From Lentinula raphanica (taxonomy: Eukaryota > Basidiomycota > Agaricomycetes > Agaricales > Omphalotaceae), in NCBI GenBank assembly GCA_027919835.1, contig JANVFP010000010.1, forward strand, positions 1,116,001 to 1,180,000: 64,000 nt of DNA. Reading direction: 5' to 3'. Positions 48,198-62,451 of this stretch are shown here, piece after piece. The notes beneath the pieces were generated by a model. That model had not been told where the DNA came from. It was given only the letters and a program-made list of their open reading frames with translations, and did not search any database. The translations under genes were made by a program, and so were the position numbers. Each line of letters opens with the position of its first letter. Within the stretch, counting starts at the first letter, position 1.

Positions 48198-49273
48198 ATG
48201 GTACGAAGATAATATCTACACTTTACTGACGTGTCGCTCAACGAAAGCATTAGTTTCGTAACACCTATGATTCCGATAACACTGTTTTTTCACCCCAAGG
48301 CCGTCTTCACCAGGTCGAGTATGCTCTCGAGGCTGTTAAGCAAGGTTCAGCGGCTGTAGGCTTGCGTTCAAAGACGCATTCAATCCTCCTTGCCCTCAAA
48401 GTCCGTCATGCTATGCTTTCGTATACGTATCTGGCGCTCATGAACTGCCAGAGGTCCACAGGAGAACTTGCATCGTATCAACAGAAGATGTTCAGGATAG
48501 ATGATCATGTCGGGATTGCGATTGCTGGCTTGACTTCCGATGCGCGTGTTCTTAGGTATTGGTATTTGGCTCATCTTTCAATTCATTCTGCTCAATCAGA
48601 TATCTTAGTAACTTCATGCGGCAGCAGGCGATGTCCTCAAAGATGGCTTTCAATCGTCCGATCCCCGTGAATCGCCTTGTTTCTGCGATTGCCGACAGTG
48701 AGATTGATCTTGTATTCTGAGCTCCCGCCTTTGTATCTCACATGTAACATCTCAGAGGCACAGGTGAACACGCAAGAATACGGAAGACGTCCATACGGTG
48801 TTGGGTTCCTTGTAATAGGGCAGGATCAATCTGGTCCTCATCTATATGAATTCTCGCCATCTGGGAACTCGTACGAATACTATGCAATGTCGATTGGAGC
48901 GAGGAGTCAGAGCGCCAAAACATATCTGGAGAAGCATTATGAAAGTTTCGCGGATTGTACGTTGCATGTTAATCTAGTATCGAAAATAACTACTCAACTT
49001 CTCGGTTTAGGTTCACTTGAAGAACTCATCACGCATGGTCTCCATGCTCTACGAGAAACATTACAACAAGACAAAGACCTGAATGTGAACAACACGTCGA
49101 TCGGTATTGTGGGAGCTCCAAGTATGCATGAGAAGAAGACTGGCGTTAGCTTCCGTATCTTAGAGGGCGAAGTTATACAACCATTCCTTGACACAATGGT
49201 ACCTAAAGATGTACCTGCTGCTGCCCCTGCCCCAGCAACAACCGGAGACGAGGATGTGCAGATGGCAGAGTAA
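48198..49273 (+). CDS. PRE5: 20S proteasome subunit alpha-6
   Basis: The first coding exon is just ATG (48198-48200); a 53-nt intron (48201-48253) follows and exon 2 starts [16 protein letters not shown]. Homologues start MFRN, which supports this unusual model. Then [100 protein letters not shown] and [20 protein letters not shown] define PSMA1/Pre5. The C-terminus is Ala/Pro-rich and acidic (ending DEDVQMAE). As an alpha subunit it is a non-catalytic part of the outer ring. At least five introns. Stop at 49273. Confidence 0.93.
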
Positions 49274-49436
49274 AGAACCACATTGTGAACAGTTTGTGTA
49301 GTATTACCCCAAATCATACGATAGTACGCAATTCAAGGATGTCAATATACAGCTGATATTAGGTATCAAAGATGAACTGCAGTTGTGCTATGAGTACTCA
49401 AGACACAGCAATCAATAGAATGTAGACAATTGAAGT

Positions 49437-52400
49437 TCATCGACCCTTCTTTTCTACACGCCACTCTTTAAATATTCCATCCAAGCTTTTGTAAATCAGA
49501 TGAGAAGGCAGACAACGAATGATTTCACCCATCCGATCATCCACTTCCTTCTTCCCATTTTCACCCACAGCTTTCGTAGCGTATTCGACGCTCATTTGGA
49601 ACATAGCAAGAACCGCGAGCGACACATGTGTCTGTTGAGATCCATGGGCGGTAGCTTGAGAGAGAGCAGAGAGAAGTGGCCCTGAGACTGACGGGGCGGA
49701 GATCGTGGGCGCGGAGAAGAAGGCTGTCGCTCGTTCGCCACGGACGAGACGTAAGAGTATTTCTAGGATATTTTCGGTTTCTGACATGTGGGTCTTCAAG
49801 AAGCGTTGTCGTTCGGTGGGTACTCCCACAGGAGAATTCTGTGCCCATCCATCTAGAACAGTCCAGATAGTTGGCGGCTAAGAAATATGAGTTAGCTGAT
49901 TCAAGCCACAAGCGGTTATCTCTCAAACCAGGGACTTACTGGATCTGGATCCGCAATTGTGATCTTCTTTTCCCATCCATCGGCAGCATCACCAGCTACC
50001 CAGAACATGCGACCAAACATGCTCCTCAGCCAATCCTGTATATCACCCGTTCTGACCCATCTAGGTTCAGAAAGGGGGCGTTTTGTGTCCAAATAAGCAA
50101 TCAAAGTATAACTCGTGGATGTCATGTCGTTGGCGAACGGAGGGATGGTTGGATCCGGAGCGTCCGTATCCGTCTTTTCATGGAAGGGAATAGGAACGTA
50201 TGATTTTGTAGCGTCCGACAAGCCTTCCACCTACGAATTCAAAAAATAAAAGGGGATGAGACAGAGAAGAAGGACATGGAAGAAAAACGACAAACCAGTA
50301 TGCCCTGTATTGAGTTATCCGGATTCCGCTGCACCTTGATTTTGGTCTCGATACGACCCTCGGCACGATATATTTCCATTTCTTCGACAACCTCTGCGTC
50401 GACTACCATGCGCCGGTTTCCGCTGGCATAAGATATAGAGAGGCGATTTGCGGAAGGTAGTTGCGAAGCGGATTTGCCCTTATCAGAGGCATGAGAGTTA
50501 GAGTCACCATAAGTTGATGAAGAGGAGGTGGATAATAGAGTGTTGGACACGGGGGAGGCGGGAGGCTCGGGTAAATGCTCTTGTCCACCCTGTTCTGACG
50601 CTTCTGGGTCGGGCTTCAAGTCCTTGTGAGGTAAGGAAGAATTTTCTGCCTGTTCTGTGATGGCCGGAACCTGAGGAACAGCGTTTTCAGTAGGTTCAAT
50701 GTTTTCGTCACTGTGGAAGAAGGAGAAGCGTGAGGAACAAAGTCATGGAAGATAGTTTCAAACACAGACGCGGTAATGGGTACATCAGAATGGCTATCAG
50801 GCTCATGAACGGAAGAAGGAGAATTGACATGAGAAGGATCATGAGTAACATCAGGAGCAGACTGTGTATGTGCAATCGTTCCTTCGTGTTTTTCATCGTG
50901 TGTTTCATCGCTGTTCTCTGAAAAGACAACAGGAGGGACATCGACGAGAGCAGATAATGTATCAACTTCTGAAGCGGCGCTTTCATCTTTCCCTCCAGGA
51001 ACTTTTGTAAGAGAGTCAGTTGCGTGCGCCATGGTAGTCTCCCATAAGGAAGCTTCATTCACACAATACACTGGCAATCGAACGTGAAAACAAAAGCCAC
51101 TCACCAGCTTGATCGTGATCATCGCCCTCGCCCATCTCGGACATATTCTCGTGATACTCAACAATCTCGCTAACATGCAAGCGCTCATCATCGTCGTCGT
51201 CTCCCTCGGCATCAACATCGACATCAGCATCGACATCGACATCAGCTTCTGGCTGTGTTTGTTCACCATCAGTGATAGCAGCCATAAGCCAGTCTGCTTC
51301 GCTTCCGCTCTCAGCCACGCTATGTGTGACGCTAGCTGCGACACTTGAACGATCATCGCTTATATGCGGAGCAGGCCGGCGTCCATCCTCGCCCTCGCCA
51401 TCCTCGTCGTCATCCAACTTCTTGCGTTTTCCCTTTCTGGAATCAGAAGGAACGGTACCAAGAGAGAAAGAGTTAGGAACAATAGGATGGGAATCATCCG
51501 AGGAAACGGGTGTGTGGAAATAGATGCGGACACGGGCATGAGGAGAATGGCTGTTGTCAATAGCCTTAGGGTCTGTATCAGAATCCCTGTGCTCAGCTTC
51601 GAGAGCTGCATGAGAGCTGTCAGGCTCAGTCTTTGTATCACTTTCAATCGTATCATTCGAAGCCATGACCGATGTCTCCTCCTCTTCCGTTTTAACCGTC
51701 ACCTGAGACGATGGATCGATGTCCTCGATATGAGTGTCATCGCCTTGTTTTTCCCGTATACCCCAGCTCCATGAGAGCTCCGGGATCTCCAATCCGACCA
51801 TCTTGAAATCAGTGAGAGTCCGCCTGTTCTCATCTTTCTTACCAGAGACAGTGCCCGGTGCGTTTGCTTCTTTCGTAGATAGATTTGTATTGCTTCCATC
51901 ATGCCGCTGAAGGCGATTCGAATGATTGTACCCACGTCCACGAAAGGAGACACTTTGATGTGGAAACGACCCACCGCCTCCAGCGTTAAACGAACCTCCT
52001 CCGCGTCTATTGTGAAAGTCTTTGTTTGAACCGAGATGGCCTCGAGAGTTGTGACCTCTCAAACCGGGCCCGCCGCCACCACCACCACGTCCAGCGTTGT
52101 TCGGCCCAGCATTAAAGCTAGCGCCGCCGCCCCTAAGATTTCTATTACCCATTCCTCCACCTCGACCTGTGTTCATCGAACCGCCTCTGCCGCGTGCCAT
52201 GTTCCCTATACTGCCACCTCTCCCTCTACCACCGAGCATCTGATTCGAACCAGGACCTCCTCCACGTCCACCTGAGAAACCGCCGGACGGTTGATTAGGT
52301 GGGAGAGGTGGTTGGAACGACTGTTGCGGACCATTTTGACGTTGCTGCTGCATTTGTTGATTATGAGAAGGTCCGTCGAATCGCTGGCGTTTAGCTGGAG

Positions 52401-52947
52401 GCTGATGCTGAGGAGAAGCATGGTTGATGTGCCGTTGCTGCTGCTGCTGCATTGGCGCGGTAGGCTGGGGAGGAAGGTGAGGGTTGAACATGGGTTGGGA
52501 GGGAACTTGGATCGGTCTGGCCATGGGGTTGTAGGGTGCTTGCGACATTGCCTGTGGAGCTTGCGGTATGTATGGTTGGGCATAGTTCACGCCAGGCTGG
52601 TAAGGATTGTATCCTGCGGCAGCCTGAGGTGGAGGAGGTGGAGGTTGGACTACAGGAGGCGGCGCGTGATATTGTTGTTGTTGTTGCTGCTGCTGCCTTT
52701 GCCATTGGTTTTGCGGACCGTATCCGTAATTAGCATATAGAGCATTTTGTTCTGGGGTAGGCCGAGGTTGGGCTGACCATTGCTGAGGAGGATACGATCC
52801 TGCTGCAGGTTGTTGGTGCTGTTGCTGCTGCTGTTGTACAGCAGCCCAGTATGCAGAATAATCTGGTTGGGCAGGCTGAGGAGGAGGAGGTCCTGGAGGC
52901 AAAGGAGGAGTATATGCAGATTGCGGAACGAAAGGGTTTTTATTCAT
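49437..52947 (-). CDS. Q/P/RGG-rich prion-like protein with conserved C-terminal region
   Basis: Start at 52947 (MNKNPFVPQSAYTPPLPPGP); the upstream ATG at 53022 lies across what looks like a 5' intron. Residues 1-200 are Pro/Gln-rich with polyQ tracts; 220-340 have many RGG/GRG repeats; next comes a region with FKMVGLEIPELSWSWGIREK, then a long acidic disordered stretch (VDVDADVDVDAEGDDDDDE). After further exons, the C-terminal ~330 residues look folded: KGKSASQLPSANRLSISYAS, MEIYRAEGRIETKIKVQRN, LIAYLDTKRPLSEPRWVRTG, DIQDWLRSMFGRMFWVAGDA and LLRLVRGERATAFFSAPT, stop at 49437. I do not recognise a named family. RGG and polyQ segments suggest an RNA-binding or condensate-forming protein; this is inference. 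Confidence 0.65.
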
Positions 52948-53024
52948 GTATCTTTCTTTGTAAGAGTGAGCATCGCAAAAAGTTTTTCGAGGACGATACA
53001 CACCGAATGGAGACTTCAGCAAAT

Positions 53025-55312
53025 CTTCAAGACTCTTTAAAGCGAAAAGAGGTATTTATTGGGTGATATTAGCAGCGTGTAAGGTAGATGTTCTGGGAGA
53101 AATAAGAAGACTTGAGGATAACGTCGAGGATGAACGTTAACCGTGACTTCGACTTGGTTAAGTCGTAAAAACTTCTAGCCGGGCCGGACTCCGCGATATG
53201 GGTGACGTCGACAATTCGCTGCTCTTTCTTGAAGCTCGGTCTGATTAGAACTTTTGGGCACACAAATAAATTGGTTGGAATGTAATGCTAAGAATGAAGA
53301 CTCTGAATGTATGTATGCACAGAGGTATAACTTGGAACAACATCGATTCCAGAATCAGACCCAAGCATATGTGTAACTCCCGCCAGATGGTCATGTTTCT
53401 TCAAGTAGAGCAGGGAAGTGCCCCAGATATGAGTGGTGGTCAGGCTGTAGCTAAGAGAAGCTCAATCAGTTGTTGCTCTCTATCATGTTGCATCTCCTGT
53501 TCATTACTACTGATCATCTTGATGTTCATATGCCTTGAACAGTTTACAATAGAAAATCTTGGGTACCCATCATCCCATGTTTTGTGGATGGAATTGAATG
53601 AGAATTCAAAGCCGATTCGAGGGCAGACCGAAATTTGGAAAAACAAGGGATCATTCGGAGGCATAGTCAGCTTTGAGGCATCTCTGAATTAGCAGAAAAT
53701 TGAATCGGCTGTCTCATGCAGTGCAATATTCTTGAATCAGAAACCAACATGAGGTACCGGAACAGCTATAATTGAAGGTTGAACAGTGGTCGTGGCTTTT
53801 CATGGGCTATCATGGGCATATTTGCCTGTAGGTATGTACACCAGAATCCAACATCAATCTAGAATCGCGCTGAATGAATATATGGACACATACACTGTTC
53901 GTTTGCTCCGACTTGCAGAGTCACCAGTCTCTGGCCAACTTCAAGGACCGACGTATGTTACTGTATAATGCAGAATACTCGATTGAGATTTTCATGAGTA
54001 GACTGCCAATCTTGTGTGCGAGCTAAGCTACATTCTCGGAATTTCCTGTTCTTCGGCTGGAGTAACGTCGGAGCGATGGATGAAACGGTCGGAGCCTACC
54101 ACAGCGAAGGTTGCGAAGATGCACGGAAACTTGAAGTTGCATAGAGAAAGAGGATTGATTTCGTAATCAGTCTTAGTAGTGATTAGTAATCTGGATTCTG
54201 CGTGACCCAGTTTCCCGTATTAAGTAATCATCTTCTCTCATCTTCATTGAAACCTCGAGCCCATTCAAATAACCAGTAGGGCCGACTAGCGGCACAGCCC
54301 GCTACCCGGTCCCTACAGGTTCAACCAAAGGTAGCCCTTCCAAGGTCAATTGAATGGGAGTCGGGACAACTCAACGGAAACATCGAACGACGAGAGCAAA
54401 AAGGATGAAACGGAAAGACCGGGACGGAGGAAGAAACGGTCCGGGTCATGTAAATCTCAGCCAAGGGAAAAATCCTCCGGACGGATAAAACCCTTACCCT
54501 AAAGGGTAGCGGGAACAAGAGCTTCGACTGGGCTTCATAGTTATTGAGCTTGCTTATGATTAACCGACCATTCTTCAAAATTCAAAGTGAACTCCGAAGA
54601 CCCAGCATGGCTCAGAAAACAGCATGGATTTCCATGATTCCGTGATTCCGAGATCAGTCGCTTTCCGCTAATTGCAACTTCACAAGCTCGGAAACTGGCC
54701 TACCGGATACGATAATAATGTGCATCCCCTGCACCAGATGTGCGAGATGGTCGATAACCCCGCAACTCAAAAGATACGCGCGGATCATCGTTCGAAGGTG
54801 TCAAGAAAATTTCCTCTTGCCTCAAGAAAACACCAATATGTCCGGAACACTTTAAGCACCCATGAGGTTCTGTAGTAGGTCTTTCAGTACTTCCGATAAA
54901 GAGACCACTGCGGCTTATGGTGAGGCGCTTCCGCTCGCGAGAAAAAGCTGTCTTCTGCTTTCTTCGATATGCAAATGGTACTAACTCTGACTGCGACTTT
55001 ACGGTTTTGAACGCCCGACACAGGTTTTTTTTTTCATACTCAGATCCGCCCCCTCACCAATTCCGCCACAGGCGGCTTTCAATCTGCAATCAAGAAGCCA
55101 TTCAAGGTAATATGTCTACAATCATACGATCTTCCTAGCAATCATCTGCTCCGGGGATAACAACCCAAGAAGACTCTGTGAACATGGCAGAAGACGCGTA
55201 ACCTAGGGGGTGTATTTAAAGAGGTTGTAAAACAGCCTACAGATTGCAGTGAACTTTCTGTTCCCCAATCTCACTTTGCGCGTTCTTTCTCCTCCTACAT
55301 ATCTTTTTCGTG
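53025..55312. other. 2.3-kb intergenic stretch without recognisable gene
   Basis: No frame here shows a known domain. A 135-aa frame at 53285-53692 has a Cys/Ser/Leu-rich hydrophobic stretch but no family features or splice context. GC-rich blocks at 54270-54500 lack tRNA structure. CT-rich sequence and a TATTTAAA-type box near 55213 precede the gene starting at 55313. Some of this may be regulatory or relict transposon sequence. Confidence 0.4.
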
Positions 55313-56645
55313 ATGCTCTCATTGCCAAGAACTCTTTCGTTGCTAACCGCCTCAGGTGAGTTGATTCTCTCCGAATTCTCGTTTCGTCGGTAATCATATC
55401 GATCTCAAAGCGGTACTTTCTACTACGGCTTACGCTGCCTCTTTCGACGGACAATACATCCACCCCAACCTGACCAACACCGCCGTAGAATGGTGGTGGG
55501 GGAGCGCTGTTGGCACTCCTGAAACACCTGGATCGCCCGGACCCGTCCTGCAATTCCTATTCTACCAAGGTGTGTACGCTTTAATCTGTCCCAAGAAAAG
55601 CTGTTCCCATTTCAAACAACTCTGACTCTGTGAATCGGCAGGCTACTCGGTCCTCGCTGATCTAAATCATTCTACCCTGCCCGAATACTACATCACCATC
55701 AATGGATTCTTTCAAAACGGCACTGACTTCAGTCTCACTGTCCCGGCTGCTTCTGGAGACATCTCAGAAGGGGCAGGCAACGCTGTTACGGGAACTTGGG
55801 GCACAGTCGGTGCTTTCGAACTCTCTTCTGACATGAAGACAATGGCCGTGACTTTCGATGCTCCCGATGCTCCGTACGGAATCTCTGGTTCGATGAAGTT
55901 CAAAAGCAACCGTGAAAACCATTATGGATGTAACGTCACTGACAGCCCTTATTTCGGCCATGCCAAACCCAATCATACCTTGAGCAATAACGAGCAAGTT
56001 TTCTTTGATCAACTTGGCTGGGCAGTCTCTATTCCCGGTGAGTTTCAGGTTCATGTTTCCTTTCCAAAATTCTACTTGAACTCAAACGCGCGATCATCAA
56101 CCCCATGTCACATAGGTGGGAGCGTAGATGTCGACGTCACTATCAATGGAACGCGACTGCAGTTCACTGGTAACGGATACCACGATCAGAACTGGATGCC
56201 CCTCGCCTTGAACGAGTTCATCTCCTCTTGGTATTTCGGCTTCGCAGAAATCGGTCCATACACCCTTTCCTACGTCTCAGCGACGCCCCTCAATTCATCC
56301 ATCACATTCAACACAGGATACCTCGCCACCGACCAGGCTGTGCTGCAGAATCAGTGTTCCGTCGCTGGGTCGAGGACTACGGATGTGAGCATCATAAGAC
56401 CTGTTGGTGAGATGGTTGGTGCGGAGGACACGATTGCACCTTCTAGTTGGACTTTGAGCTATGTTATTGACGATGGGACCGAATATGAATTCAACCTGGT
56501 ACCAACTGGGGTCAATCCGAGCATGGCTGTCTACCAAAGATGGACGGGTTCAATTTCTGGCGGGAAGAAGGGGGAGACAAGCTATGAGGGCGTTGCTACG
56601 TTCGAATGGCTGAACCCTGGTCTAAATGTATATGGATCTGCTTAA
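55313..56645 (+). CDS. Secreted CrtC/AttH-type lipocalin-like protein
   Basis: Starts MLSLPRTLSLLTASAV (signal peptide, spliced at the Ala, followed by LSTTAYAASFDGQYI). The mature protein has EWWWGSAVGT, YITINGFFQNG, the motif GTRLQFTGNGYHDQNWMPLA and SSWYFGFAEIGPYTLSYVSA, and several N-glycosylation sequons (NGT, NHT, NVT, NSS). The GxGYHDxNW box and the second beta-barrel half resemble the hydroxyneurosporene synthase/AttH lipocalin-like fold, the same scaffold used by some fungal Diels-Alderase-type enzymes. About 370 residues, ending at 56645. The substrate and even enzymatic activity are unknown. No biosynthetic cluster partners are seen nearby. Confidence 0.6.
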
Positions 56646-57110
56646 TGGACATCTTACTTGACACTCTCATTCAGCGCTGGCCCACAGAGATGGCAAACCA
56701 GCAAGCCCCTGTAACAGATTTACATTGGTGGAAGTACACGAAATCCAACATCAAGACTCCTCACTGTTTTGGGGAGTCATAATGATACAGCCCCTATCAT
56801 TGCATTACTTCTGTACAGTATTCACAGAAAGCTGTCTGTACTTTCAGCTCTATTAATTAGGAGTGATAGCTGTACTCATACGATGAATGACTCTATTGCA
56901 TGGTGTAGTTAGAGCTAGAAAGTAAAGGACCAGAAGTTGACCAGAGAGTTTGAACTTTGCATGGGGCAATTTCACGTGTATGTAAAAAAGCCGGATGGCA
57001 ATGCCCCGCGCGCGAATCTTACTTGGGTTCCGCTCAACACGCATGAACATTGAACTTCGTCTTTCAAAAACTTTCGACTCTTCATTCCCCTCATCAACCA
57101 CTTTCACTTC

Positions 57111-58849
57111 ATGATGTCTCTTCTGGATGCTCAGTTCGACCGTGCCGTTGAAATTGTCCAAGGATTACCCCAAACTGGTCCAGTTCGTTAAACTACAGTC
57201 GCTTTCAAAGTAAAATCACGAATTTGAGGATGAATTCCTACAGATACAAACCGACTATGAAGAGAAACTTACTATGTATAGGTACGCTGTGTTCAGCTCA
57301 GACGAAGGCTCTTGGTTCTGAATATCTAGCTTATCTTTGCCAGTTTGTACAAGCAAGGTGTGTTTACTCCGGGCCCTTTCAACAATTAGAAACATCTTTC
57401 GATGATGAATTTGTAGCAACCGCTGGAAATGTCAAGCCACCAAGACCTGGGATATGGGACATGCTTGGACGAGCAAAGTGGTGAGTGTGGCGTTGGCTCC
57501 GTATCTCGTTCAGCACCAACAAAAGTCATCAGGGATGCTTGGGCAAAACATAAGGATTTGAGTTCGTACGAGGCCAAATGGCTATATGTTGACGCCTTAC
57601 TCAAGGTGCGTACACTCTAGCTTGTATGAAGCCAAGTTAACGCAGGTGATTATAAAGGTCCTGCGGAGGTATTCTGACAAAACGATGGCCAGAAATCTTG
57701 TTAATGAACTCGAATCATATAACGGGGACGCATCTCATATCGTGATCAACAGTAAGCTCGATTACACTCTCATCAAGACGACGCATAATATTATTCCAAG
57801 GATCATCAAGTGCACACTCATTAGAGTCAGATTCTTCTGGCTCTTCCGATGACCAAGAACTACCAGGGTCAAGTTTTATACATGCTAGCCAGGCCCAGTC
57901 TTCCAATCGGTCGTCTCAAAAAGGACGAGAGCCTCTGGAATCTGATGATGACGGGGAAGACGAGGACGAGGACGAAGACGCAGAGAGGCAAGACCAAGCC
58001 AACGAACTCCTTATCCGCCCAGAACAAACTCTCGGTGCATCCCAACTCAACCGTCCACAGTCCTCACTTTCCTCACACCGTTATCGTACACCCATGGCCG
58101 GCTCTCTAGCCATGTCCCCACCTCCCAACCACACCATACCCGCTATCCAGCCTCTGCCCGGTTTTGAAACCCCCTCCGCGTTCGCTGAACCATCACCTTC
58201 CTCCATCCCATCCTCGCTTTACCCAGCCGGTAGTTCTTACGTAGGCTTCTCCGACTCAACTCATGGAGAGATGAGGTCCCCGCCTCAGAGTCTTTTCCCG
58301 ACCGCTCAGTATCGGCATCAGCCGCAGTCTCTTCCGCTGGGACAATATGGTGTCGTCAGACCGGCTTCGGCTCTGGCTATGGAACGTGCGCTGGAGAGTG
58401 TGCAGTCTCAGGTGGCGGCGGTGACGGAACGGTTGGAGATGCTGGAGTCGATATCGACTCTTCCTTCGAGGTCGCATCTCAATACGAGTCCGAGAGGTAC
58501 ACCGACTTGGGGTATCGGACGGGGAACCTCGCCACATGAATCGCTTGTCGGATGGGACCTTGATGACCTAGGGATGTGGTCTTTAGTTTTGAACCCTGTT
58601 GCCCGCGCTATCGAATACTTGAAGCGGCTAGCTCGTTTCTTCGCTGGAAACGAACACAGATCCCCTTCGATGATTGTCCTAAGACGGTTGTGTCTGGACG
58701 TGTCGTTTCTGTTTTGTGCTGTTGGATTCATACGGTTCTTGTGGAAAAGAAGTGGGGTTCGAAGACGAGAAGTGAATGCAGCGTTACGAGTACTGTGGCG
58801 TGCAATCTTGGGCAGAGACGAACGGGTTATGGTAGATAGAGGGGTTTGA
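57111..58849 (+). CDS. Acyl-CoA-binding protein with C-terminal membrane anchor (ATG37/ACBD5-like)
   Basis: Start 57111 (second ATG at 57114). Residues ~5-105 form the ACBP domain: FDRAVEIVQGLPQTGPIQTD, YEEKLTMYSLYKQATAGNVK, PPRPGIWDMLGRAKWDAWAK and HKDLSSYEAKWLYVDALLKV, with the Tyr/Lys residues that bind CoA. Several short introns split it. The middle is disordered and acidic (SDDDGEDEDEDEDAERQ), followed by a helix (MERALESVQSQVAAVTERLE) likely to be a coiled coil, and a C-terminal hydrophobic segment (LCLDVSFLFCAVGFIRFLW) followed by basic residues, i.e. a tail anchor. This layout is that of peroxisomal ACBD5/Atg37, which acts in pexophagy and membrane contacts. PEX12 is in the same window but not adjacent. 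Confidence 0.82.
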
Positions 58850-58960
58850 AAACGTCGCGTATGCATGAGGATGCTTCATACTTACGAGTATATACATACA
58901 GGGTTTGGATAAGTATACAATATTGTTACAGTTCTTGGTTCTTGGTACTAATCCTAATGT

Positions 58961-60824
<1,864 letters not shown>

Positions 60825-61037
60825 TTATAAACCCAAGAAAATCCAACTGCAACCGGGACTTTCCGATTCTTCCGATGGGATTATTCTTCACGCGACTCTC
60901 TCTTCGGACGTTCTCGCATCTTATCGTTCATCTTTCCGAAGAAAAAAGTTTTTTTGGAGGTTCACAAGAGAACAGCTGAATCGTTCATCATTGAGTGAGA
61001 AAAAAGACATTCAAAAGAGTTTCTCACCCTTACTTCC

Positions 61038-61575
61038 ATGTCATTCACCAATTTATATTACAAGAGAACTACCGGAACTCCAAAAGCTTGCTGGATTTGC
61101 TTCAAACCTACGACTACGGTGCTCACTCCTTCCTTCTGAACCTAACACACAAGGCACACTGACGACCCGAGCCACCCATACGCAGGTGCTAGCTACCATC
61201 AACACCATCGACTTCCTCTACGCATGCGACAGCCACCTGACAGATCCTGGGTTCGCCAGCCTAGTCAATGACACCAAGGACGGTGCTAGCGGCGCGCCAA
61301 AGCCAAATCTTAGCCCTGATGAAATTGCCAAGGTGAAAGAAGAGTGGGAGGAGAAACAGAAGCGGAAAGCAGAGAAGGAAAAAGAAAAGGCAAAGGAGCA
61401 GAAGACAGATGATAAAAAGGACAATGATAAACAGAAGGAAGAGTCGGGAACGAATAAATCATCATCATCATCACCCAAACCAAAGTCACCAGGGTCTCTT
61501 TCTCCTCCCACACCCCAAACGCCTCCCGCCACACATCAGAAATTCACGTTGCACAGAGATATATTTTCCAGTTGA
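61038..61575 (+). CDS. VFA1: VPS4-associated protein 1
   Basis: Two exons: 61038-61118 encodes MSFTNLYYKRTTGTPKACWI and CFKPTTT, and 61186-61575 continues VLATINTIDFLYACDSHLTD PGFAS. The CxxC plus a later CxxH form the zinc-binding part of the Vfa1 family. The remainder is a Lys/Glu-rich coiled coil (DEIAKVKEEWEEKQKRKAEK) and a Ser/Pro-rich tail. Yeast Vfa1 binds the AAA ATPase Vps4 of the ESCRT pathway at endosomes. The longer open frame beginning at 60733 is a false extension through the upstream region. About 156 residues. Confidence 0.82.
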
Positions 61576-61859
61576 GTTCGACTTTCCACGTAGTTTGCTG
61601 TCTTCTTCCAACGTCCGTCCTCAGTGAGATTAGCGGAACACCGCAAACGAAGGCAGACCACTCAGGCTAAGGATTTGGCTCCACGTCTTCCTGGCGCGCC
61701 TAGGGGCGATGTAGCATGATCAATTGCCACACTTAACGAATCGTTCATGACTGGAGAAGGTTTGCGTGGGGTTGGGCATCGTAGTCCGAGGGTTTGTGTA
61801 GCTCAATATTACTAGCAGGATAGTGTATAACAAGGTGCTGGAAACTAGGTCGAATGTCT

Positions 61860-62362
61860 CTATGATGTCTAACAGCGATCGTCAATCGTAATGCAATTAG
61901 GCAGTAACTGATGCGAGCACGTACAGCTTTAGGTGGTGATTGTGTTGCCTTTGATTGACCTTCTGCCCAAGTGTACTTCAAAGAACCTCTTATCCTTTCT
62001 TCCTTCTCGCTTACTACGCGACCTAAAATAAAAGACACACCGTAAATCCAGCTTTGGTCGCAAAAAAAATCTGAAGAAATACCTTTCCAAACCAACTTCC
62101 CCCAAGCTTTCCCATGTTTGCCTTCACACTTGAATTGCGACCTCGTCACGACCCAATAACAATCCGGTATACTCTTCTGAGACCATCGAAGCTGGTGTAC
62201 GTGCTTCCCAACACCGCCTGAAGGTGTCCGTGACAGGATTTCATACAAGTTGCCAGGACGAGAGACGAGAGATGGCGGCAAGCGTTCTGGGAGAAGTTTT
62301 CGAATAGTCTCTACGAGGTTGGAAGGTTGTCTGGCAGAGCGAGTTATGGAAGTCCAGAACAT
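61860..62362 (-). CDS. Mitochondrial ribosomal protein mS34-like
   Basis: Start at 62362 (MFWTSITRSARQPSNLVETI). Core: RPGNLYEILSRTPSGGVGKH, VHQLRWSQKSIPDCYWVVTR, CEGKHGKAWGKLVWKGRVVS, EKEERIRGSLKYTW. The GVGK...CYW..TR...HGKAWG pattern matches animal mitoribosomal protein mS34 (MRPS34), a small-subunit component. One in-frame 60-nt intron follows KGK/R. A second intron (61924-61869) would leave a tiny last exon (Thr-Ser-stop at 61860); reading through instead extends the frame to 61745, so the 3' end is uncertain. Divergent from the GatC-like gene with 89 bp between starts. Confidence 0.65.
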
Positions 62363-62451
62363 GTCGAGTTGGAGAAAACTTTGTGAAGTTTGGAACGCGT
62401 CGAAAAGAGAAAGGGCGGTCCGAAAATTTGAAACTCCGCAACCTTTCCTGA

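Noticed and set aside
47935..48261. 108-residue frame upstream of PRE5
   Set aside because: It runs through the PRE5 5' region and first intron; the PRE5 start at 48198 with the MFRN N-terminus explains the locus.
50700..50775. Frameshift in the Q/RGG-rich protein gene
   Set aside because: An intron with donor GC|GTCTGT and acceptor TTCCACAG joins the two frames (PITA to DENIEP) cleanly.
53285..53692. 135-residue open frame
   Set aside because: No recognisable motif, odd Cys/Ser-rich composition, no splice or promoter context; probably chance.
54270..54340. GC-rich segment with GGTTCAACC as a tRNA gene
   Set aside because: No cloverleaf could be drawn; arms do not pair.
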